64,000 bases of DNA from Lentinula raphanica. Taxonomy: Eukaryota; Basidiomycota; Agaricomycetes; Agaricales; Omphalotaceae. Shown piece by piece: positions 56,701 to 64,000 of this stretch. The notes beneath the pieces are model-generated. The model worked only from the letters and a program-made list of their open reading frames with translations, searched no databases and was not told where the DNA came from. The position numbers were made by a program, and so were the translations under genes. The stretch spans positions 434,001-498,000 of the forward strand of contig JANVFP010000033.1 of the NCBI GenBank assembly GCA_027919835.1, given 5' to 3'. Positions within the stretch are counted from its first letter, which is position 1; each line of letters opens with the position of its first letter.

Positions 56701-59700
56701 CACCCTCCTGTACCAGGCTTGTTCTGCAAAAAACCTCTCCCAAATTCCTGACCAACCGAAATTTGCTCATATGGTTAGATGCTACATACGTTTTATGACC
56801 ATGGGAGACGGTTTCAACTTTCAACTCACTGAGAATTTTCACTGCTATCATTGAAGGCTGCGGAACATCTGTCTAGATCTCAGGGAACCATTCGATGGTA
56901 TAGGTACGACCCAAACACTGTGCTTGATGCCCAGTGCCTCCAAATGCCACCTTGAACGATGATCTAGTTTGCATGACTTTGGAACAGGACATGGCTCTGA
57001 GCCAAAAGGTACTTCTCCGTTCTTTCCCATCCCTCGTTCTCAATCTTTTGACTTCGAAGCTGACAGTTCGAATCGAACTTACTGACGTGACACGTCTCAA
57101 ACATTTCCAGCTTGTCTGATGCCCTGATGTATCTCAAAGACCGAGCTGGATGCCAGAATGTCCATAATCGTATCGACGTACATGCTCAATGAACGCCTGC
57201 AGCTTAGGGCACAGTCATTTTATTCATGTGCCTGTGGAGAATTGCTGTGAGTGGCCGATTAACCCATCCCCGAGTCCCCCGTACTATCGCTGCTTCGTTT
57301 CAAAGGTCCGACGGTAGTGCAATCGCGCGCCATTACTTTGGGAAGGAGATCATCAGAACCCCATCTTAGCTTGTTCACCGAGTTGACTCATTTCATCGGT
57401 GTTTTTCCCTTCCTCTGAATTTTGTCCCTCTAAACTTGAACTCGATTGTTGATTCGCTGTTGGTTACTCAAAGGATTCATCCGCCCATCTATAGAATCAG
57501 GCATCGCTGGATGGCGAACGTCGAGTTGCAGCAGATGGGTTCCCGCTTCCTCTATTATTGCATACCGGTGGGGCTCATCATTCGTATGCCACCTAGAGCA
57601 TTATGGAACACCACAAAAGTGATCCCTTCTCTTGGCCTCAGGATGTTATACACTAAATGTCTATCGTCGATGCACAGAAGCCTGAAACACCCGTAAACCA
57701 CTTTTCGTCATCGCGTTTCATTTCTGTCTACGCGAGTTCCTTATCACTCGGTTGTCATTTATCCACATCTTCCAAACTTTCAGTTAGCCTCGCTATCCTC
57801 TTCAGACATGAACTTGCAAGCTATACCTACTTTGAAGCAGTGTTCACGGCCGACCATCAAGATGTGCCACTAGTCGATTCTTTCCGGCAGCTCCAACGCT
57901 CACAGTCTACAGATGGCAGAACTCGGAAGATGAAGCCACTTCAGTCAATTACACAGACGAGCCCCCACAGAACGCATCTTAACCTTAGTCCATTGTTTCA
58001 ACTTTGCCGTCGCGTCAATGTCGATAGGCATATATTGGCACAACCCTAGTAAAACTTGTCGTCAGACGCGTCAGACGTCGTAGTGAGTTATACTGCCATC
58101 CGGATCATGTTTAATCCTCATCGACATCCAATCTTAACGTTTAGTTCCCTAGCGCATGCTGAGTCTGTTGGCAATAGTAAGTGAGAATACTAAGGACCTG
58201 TCAATAACTTGGGGCCAGAATCATATTCGTCTCTTGGTTTTTCTTCAAGGGTCAGATTACCAAGAGGCGATCTACGCCGGGTTTTGCAAGGGTTCGAAGC
58301 AAGGTTTTGTTCCATGTTATCTAGTACTCACAAATCTGGGTAGGTATTACCACCAAGTGAATGCAGCTACTTCTACTACTGCATCAGAACTCCTCACGCG
58401 AGGCAAGCACTTACGCAGTCACTTTTTTTGCGACCTGCAAAAGCGTTCGGTAACTTGGATCATCGGCCATAGCTTAGATTCCCGAACCCGACCCTCATCG
58501 TTCGCTCTCTCTCTATGCTTGTCTCTCCGTGACTTGACACCTCGCGATCCGTTGTTATGTGTTATCTAACGATACATACAAGCCAGTAACTTTTTTTCTA
58601 CCCAGGTCCATGAAAATCGAAGGGGTTGAGATCTCCTCCGCAGAGTATCGCAAACCGCTACTTTGCAGGATTATCGAGAATCCTTGAATACCTAAAGAAA
58701 ATCAAAAGCGGGAAGTTAGTTACCTACTACATAAACACAATACAAGGCGGCCCTGGTGCATTCATCGGTGCGATATCTTCCCCAAATGAAATATTTGACT
58801 TGAAGATGAAACAGTTTGTAGCCTAAATCTCCATAGGCCTCTGCCATGAACTGTAGAGAAGCCACAAACAAGTTCTCCAAATCGTCCGGCCTCGGGATAA
58901 CCGGTCAACACTGATTTTCCGAATGAACAGGCATACAGCTGAGCATCGGGACCTGCAGCCAGCATTGCTACTGTATTCGATGCACATGAATCTTTTGGGT
59001 CCGGAGATTTGAGCCCTGGATTATCGCTTTCTTAGGCTTGGGAAACGGGGTCTACACTATGGTACAACTTTGAACTCTCATATGCTGGCTCAATACTCGA
59101 TCCCACCAACGTCAGGCGCTAAAATGGGGCACATATCCTTCATCAAACCCAGATCCGGAGGGGATGGAAGTTGGGAACAAGATGAGTGCCCGAATACCCC
59201 TATCTAAACCCTGCAAGTTGGCTGGCAGATTTTGTTGTTTCACAGGACCTGGTGTGCTGTAGGCTGCTGTAGGAGGGCGGAACGCTATACTTGATCTTGT
59301 CCATGATCTTCGATGACTATCAAGATTTGTATTGATACGCGCCAGGATGCAACGAATCAACACTAGAATCAGTATCCTGATCTTTGAAGCTGTGTGTGGC
59401 GCGAGTGATCATCCACACTGCAAAGTTTTGATACATACCGTGATACTACGGTATGATGGAACCGCTTCTATCCATACATTCAACGAGTACTCAAATCGCT
59501 GTATCGTATCAAGTGGCTTATATTTGATCCAAATACAAGAACATGCGGGATGTACAATCCTGTTCGCACTCACACGCTATGTATGTCACCGATATTGAGA
59601 AAACAGAACGCTGAAGATCAGTAAACAGTTGGATTGATATGCGAAAACTTTAGAAAACAACTATGGTTTCAATCCATGGATGGCAGTGACTGATAGATCG

Positions 59701-60303
59701 AACTTCCTTTGGCAGCAGCACCCATTCCATGCGTTGTGGGCGACAAGAATTCACAAGAACAGTGTGCATGTGGATATCTTCGATTGGCTCTGGCATTTCG
59801 GAGAACTTAGAAGGTCACCAACCTCAGATCGCCGTCCGCAAAACGCTCTGACCCACATATCATCCCAAAATACACCCAGAAGCAGATAGAACATACCGTG
59901 ATTAGCGACAAGATATGAACAGTCATTTCCTGGTGAATGGTAGTCCAGGCTTTTAATACAAATTAGCTACACAGGGAGCGCATAAACATTGATAGGTCTA
60001 TGGTACAATTTACATAGCTTGCGAAAGCATTGAGCAAAGAGTCAGAATGAAAGCCATGCAAGTCCGCTCTAATTGAATGCTATAAAGGTGGTCTGAATTT
60101 CATAAGTTAACTGGTAAAGAAGAATCAAACGGATGGGGTACATGAATCTCTGACCACGCAGTTTTTGTGGGTAATTCGATCAGAACAACCTCTGTGGACA
60201 TAGAGTGTGTTCAAATCAAAAACAGATATGAGGGTTGACAAAAGCCTCCGTGAGGACAGAAATTGTGCTACAAGCGCCAAAACAAAGAGGACGGGGGGAT
60301 CAA
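53741..60303. other. 6.5-kb stretch without a supportable gene
   Basis: Upstream of WOPR gene 1 and downstream of WOPR gene 2. Open frames (for example 57657-58049 and 58156-58569) lack recognisable family, splice context or both. It holds a cluster of GATA motifs at 56482-56582. A long 5' leader of WOPR gene 1, unannotated non-coding RNA, or decayed genes could all lie here; I cannot tell which. Confidence 0.5.
56482..56582. promoter_or_regulatory. Cluster of seven GATA motifs
   Basis: Within 101 bp: CTTATC (56482), TGATAAG (56508), GATAAG (56518), GATAG (56523), GATAAG (56543), GATAAC (56548) and CTTATC (56577), plus a TGATCA palindrome (56489-56494). The density is far above chance. No adjacent gene is certain. 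Confidence 0.5.
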
Positions 60304-61358
60304 TCATACAGGTAATCCGGAAAATGACATGAGGGCTTCCTCGTCCACAGGGTGCCGCCGAGGAGGTGGGATGTTCTCCAGATAAGCCAGGGGAGCAAGT
60401 GATGGATTCCTTCGCTCAGAAGTAGAGAGCGTAGGTAGACGGCGGTTGGTATCTAAGATTGCGGGATTATAATAAGTTGGGGCAGTGAGAACTTGGTGTC
60501 GAGGAGGGTATGGAGAGCGGGAAATATCTCTGAAAGGGTTTATTGCAGATGTCGGCTCATAGACCGGACTGGCTGAAGACTTATTGTTGTTTTTGGCAGA
60601 GCGCGCGCTTTTGTACTTGCCCGGAGGAACGTGGAGACTAGCAAGACCGGGTATATCGTCGATGGTGTGCAGAAATTCGAGCGATTCTTGAGTGAAATAG
60701 GCAACTGTAAATAACGCAGCACGTGTCAAACTTGTTACAGCTCGCGAGGTAACGCTTTGCTTACTGAGATGCCATTTTCGACGCCCTCTTGGAGTTTCCA
60801 CAAAGACGGAGTAGGTCTGTTTTATGAGGTTTTCTCGATAAAAACCGCGACTGTAGTGATGAGGCGTGACACTGTTACAAGTCATTAAACGCCCAGGGAA
60901 GAAGTGCCACTCTAGTCAGAGACTTACGGGGCATTCGACTCGGATGCAAGCTCTAAATCAGTGGTGTCTGGCTCTTTTTCATGGTAGAATAGGAACTCCT
61001 GATGGGACATTGAGTTGAATAACCTCGAGAAGACAAAACGATCATACGTCTTTCACACGACTGGGTCCCCATCGAATAGAATCTGTCCATCGTTCAATAC
61101 CAAGCTAAAGCGGTATTGAAGTCAGTAAGGATGGATTATGCCAATCATCAGAAAATGAGGCGTACTCACACCTGTACTTTCAGCATTGGACCCTCTTTCT
61201 TCCCAAACGAAGACGCAGCCGGAAGATATAGCCCGACGTTCCTCGGTATCGAGTCTGCGTGCGACGATGGGAAGCAAATTCAAGGAGACTGCGTGGAAGA
61301 TGACATGAGCATCGGATGGAGTGCGAACGCGAAGCATTGTGCATGTTGGTCTCTGCAT
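60304..61358 (-). CDS. WOPR-domain (Gti1/Pac2 family) transcription regulator 2
   Basis: Paralog of the gene at 51552. It starts at 61358 (MQRPTCTMLRVRTPSDAHVI). WOPRa: FHAVSLNLLPIVARRLDTEE, SSGCVFVWEERG, and after an intron LGIERWTDSIRWGPSRVKD, then EFLFYHEKEPDTTDLELASE. WOPRb: NLIKQTYSVFVETPRGRRKW, HL|IAYFTQESLEFLHTIDDI. The tail is short (about 130 residues) and Pro/Ser-rich (NPFRDISRSPYPPRH), ending EEALMSFSGLPV. The VRD/VKD|EFLF and HL|xAYFTQ intron positions are shared with gene 1, while the intron before LGIER is absent there. Both WOPR halves are intact. Confidence 0.85.
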
Positions 61359-64000
61359 TGCGAATGAGTGAAGGGATCAAAGTAAGAGCAAATTGGTGGG
61401 ATTGAAAAGATTATATAGCTGAGGGTAAAGATGATGGGTAGAAAGAAAGTTATGATGATCAGTATAAAACAATTAACCTAGTAGACTGTCAGGAGGAGAA
61501 CAACAACGCCGTGATGGTGTTGGCACATGAGAAGGATCATCCAAGACGCTCTTAAATTAAAGTTTAGAGGCTGGCAACTAGATTAGGAACCGATGGGATT
61601 CAGGACGGAAAAATATGATTATCCTTAAAAGGCAGGTGTATCCTAACATGAGAATCCCACGATTAGATTCAAAACGTTGTATTATATTTTCTTCCAAAAA
61701 CATTCACCGGCACCCTCATACAAAGAAAACAATGGAATGTTGCTAGAGTCATATTGGCGACGATCCGGATATGTGACCCGTCGAACACGGGTATTCCTAC
61801 GAGCTTCAACCTTGTGGGGGTTCGAAAATTTCTCAAGAGACAAGAAGATTGAGTTTGCGCAAGATGATACATGACACCGGCATGGAGGACATAATCTTCG
61901 TTAGTGGGCTACATTCCATAGCCGCGGGTACCCTATTCCAAGTGGAGCTAACAAGGTTCTCATTCTTTTGAACAGTATGTACTATACAGGTAAGGGTTTG
62001 AATCGTTATTTTACGATATGGAATTTCTAGAACTGATTCTAATAGCTTTGATCAAGCAGGAAAATGAGCTTGAAAGGCGGATGGCAATCATTGATTTGAG
62101 TTATTATTGGGTTAGGCGATAACAGTGGAACGGTGGAATTTTCTACATGCACAGCACGTCTCGTAAAAACGCTCGTAACAGCACGTTAAGGTCAACAGCT
62201 GGTTTCACAACGCATTGCCTCGTATTGCCCGGCCAATCCGGAGAGCTAGAATATTCAGGTCGTCCCGAGGAAGCCGAGAAAACCTCAGCGTCGTGTCGAA
62301 ACTGTAAGTTTGCTGTGGGTCTGATGTGGGCTTCCTGGACCGCATGCCAGAGTAGCGCCTAACAGTGAGGCTGGTAGGCGGAGGTAGGCGAAAGGAAGAA
62401 GTCGCAATTTATCAATCTTCGTCCAGCTTTCACACTCTTATCCAGCAGTAGCAGCTCATCGCGCGTGCGAATGTCAAGATAAATACGTGGGTCGGGGGTT
62501 AATAGGGTGAACTTGAAGGATGCTAGTGTAAGCGGATGTAAGGTAGACAGGGATGGGGTCCACAAAAACCACGCAATAAGTATGCACGCTAATCCAGTGC
62601 TTGGAAACGAATTGACAAGAACAGGAATGATGATGGACGACAGGACAGAAGAGCAATAAATCATGGTTGTTGTCAAACATGGAATGAACTTCACAACAGA
62701 TTCGGGCGCAGGGTCACCCTCATACTGATAGTATGATCAAGACTCGAGCAAGTGCCGCTCCTCGTGTTGGCTTCAAGGACAGACCTCAAGTCTCATTCTC
62801 GGCACACTCACGAAAGTTCCCTGTTCAAAACTCGAGCTCAAAAGAACGCAAAAATTCGCAGGATTCGAGTTTGTAACCCGGAGCTCAAAAAGTCACCTGT
62901 TTTGACAAATGCTTTCGGACTTCTGGTCGGGGTTCCTCAAAAGCTTGTTCATGGTATTCATCCAATCGTGACTATACTGTACTAACCATGAAACCGAGTG
63001 TCTCGTTGAGTCAACTCGAAGACAATAATTCTTCTAGATGTCCGACCCCGAGCCTCTGATGATAGCTTGGAGCTGAACGCATTTCTAGAACGTGTATCTG
63101 GAGCGCATCATCCCATGTAAATTAGCGGAGGTCTCGAGCTGGGTGACGAACTCTTCGCCTCTTAATACCCTTTTGTACTACAAATACCCAGTGGCAAACA
63201 CTAAAGGGGTTTCCAAGCTGAACGTTGGAGCCATATTCTAATCAGCCCCTGTCAACGCTGCCTGCAATTCCAAGTACCTATCGTCCCAATTATATCTCCA
63301 GCTGTTTGCGGTAAGGAAAATCTATATACTCTCTAGGGGAGGCATAGTATCGAGCATGACAAGCTCTGATAGCTTCTAAGGTTAGATTTACTTCCAGCTA
63401 ATTACGAACAGTGCCGCAAATTGAACTTGAAGCTGAACGAAAAAACTTTCACAAGCCTGAACGATTACTTGCAAAGTATGACTGTCAGTTTCCTCCGCGG
63501 TGCTGCCGTTTTTATCAGGCCCAGTGATGTATCACAGAATGACTCTGGTAGCTCCGATCGAGTCTGGAGTCGATGTTACGCTTTGGCCAGACACGGACCT
63601 TGAAATAGTAGGACACGACACGATCTACTAGAATTGAATTCCTTCTTGACCAAACCGTATACACAAGAAGTTGTTGAAAAAATCTCCTGATTGTCTATCG
63701 AGACATTCACCAACTTTGTCGGTAAGCTCTTCCCCTTAAAAGATTGGACGTTCTGATCTAGGCTCAACGGCTCCACATGGATTTGTGCAGCAACAAGAAC
63801 TGCCAAATGTCACCACAAATTCACAGCAACCGTGTCATCAAGTACAGAAATCGGAAAAGCGGGGGGATTGATACTAGGAGGAAAGGTGATTAAAGATTCC
63901 TCGCAATCCGAACGAAGTATATGTTTTAAACTTCCTATCATCTAGGATATTGGATTGAGGATAGGTATAGATCGACTTACTTTGCTCATGCTAAATGACT
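61359..64000. other. Gene-free stretch to the window end
   Basis: Only short frames; one at 62359-62694 (-) has a hydrophobic N-half but begins at a GTG. I recognise no family, RNA gene or repeat. A gene could start beyond 64000. Confidence 0.45.

Noticed and set aside
57657..58569. Two open frames of about 130 codons
   Set aside because: Compositionally odd, no family, no splice partners; likely chance frames in a gene-poor region.
62359..62694. Minus-strand frame with hydrophobic N-half
   Set aside because: Begins at GTG and the rest resembles no protein I know; too weak to call.
1..64000. tRNA and rRNA genes
   Set aside because: I looked for B-box-like GGTTCGANNCC strings with a matching A box and acceptor stem and found no convincing set; a tRNAscan run would be decisive.

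Overview
The window is nuclear DNA from a filamentous basidiomycete, most likely an agaricomycete. Most genes are broken by short (about 50-60 nt) GT-AG introns. Several products belong to families typical of that group: a divergent FET3/FTR1 iron-uptake pair, WOPR (Gti1/Pac2) regulators, seven-helix membrane proteins of the agaricomycete type, DUF6698 and Plavaka-like transposon proteins. I rebuilt gene models by eye, joining exons where splice sites and frame agree. No prokaryotic features are present.

Layout. 0-1.4 kb: the 3' part of a GH18 chitinase, with a decayed copy of its 3' end at 2.87-3.33 kb. 1.9-2.5 kb: a coiled-coil protein of unknown function. 4.4-8.4 kb: two tandem extended-SDR reductases with identical exon lengths, separated by a gag-like fragment. 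8.6-13.2 kb: FET3 ferroxidase (-) and FTR1 permease (+) diverging from a promoter with a cluster of GATA-factor sites, which together form the reductive high-affinity iron-uptake system. 14.2-20.1 kb: four intact tandem paralogs of an F-box-like family plus at least one relic copy. 20.6-25.5 kb: transposon territory, with a Plavaka-like ORF interrupted by a 282-bp terminal-inverted-repeat (TIR) element, a DUF6698 gene, and a related 1.09-kb TIR element with an AT-rich core. 26.8-28.3 kb: a seven-helix membrane protein containing a 7-nt microexon.

28.7-30.5 kb: an FAD monooxygenase. 32-45.5 kb is a housekeeping block: Ku70 and the PP2A activator PTPA (divergent), TFIIA large subunit, a small conserved coiled-coil protein, an unknown protein, coproporphyrinogen III oxidase and a Get5-like ubiquitin-domain protein. 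46.9-49 kb: a secreted Ser/Thr/Asp-rich protein. 50-51 kb: a PhzF-family protein. 51.5-53.7 and 60.3-61.4 kb: two WOPR-domain transcription regulators. 53.7-60.3 kb and 61.4-64 kb contain no gene I can support.

No wholly new system was proven. The most unusual structures are the pair of TIR elements with 10-bp-periodic subterminal arrays, the three GC-AG introns in 9 kb, the GATA-site clusters and the microexon.
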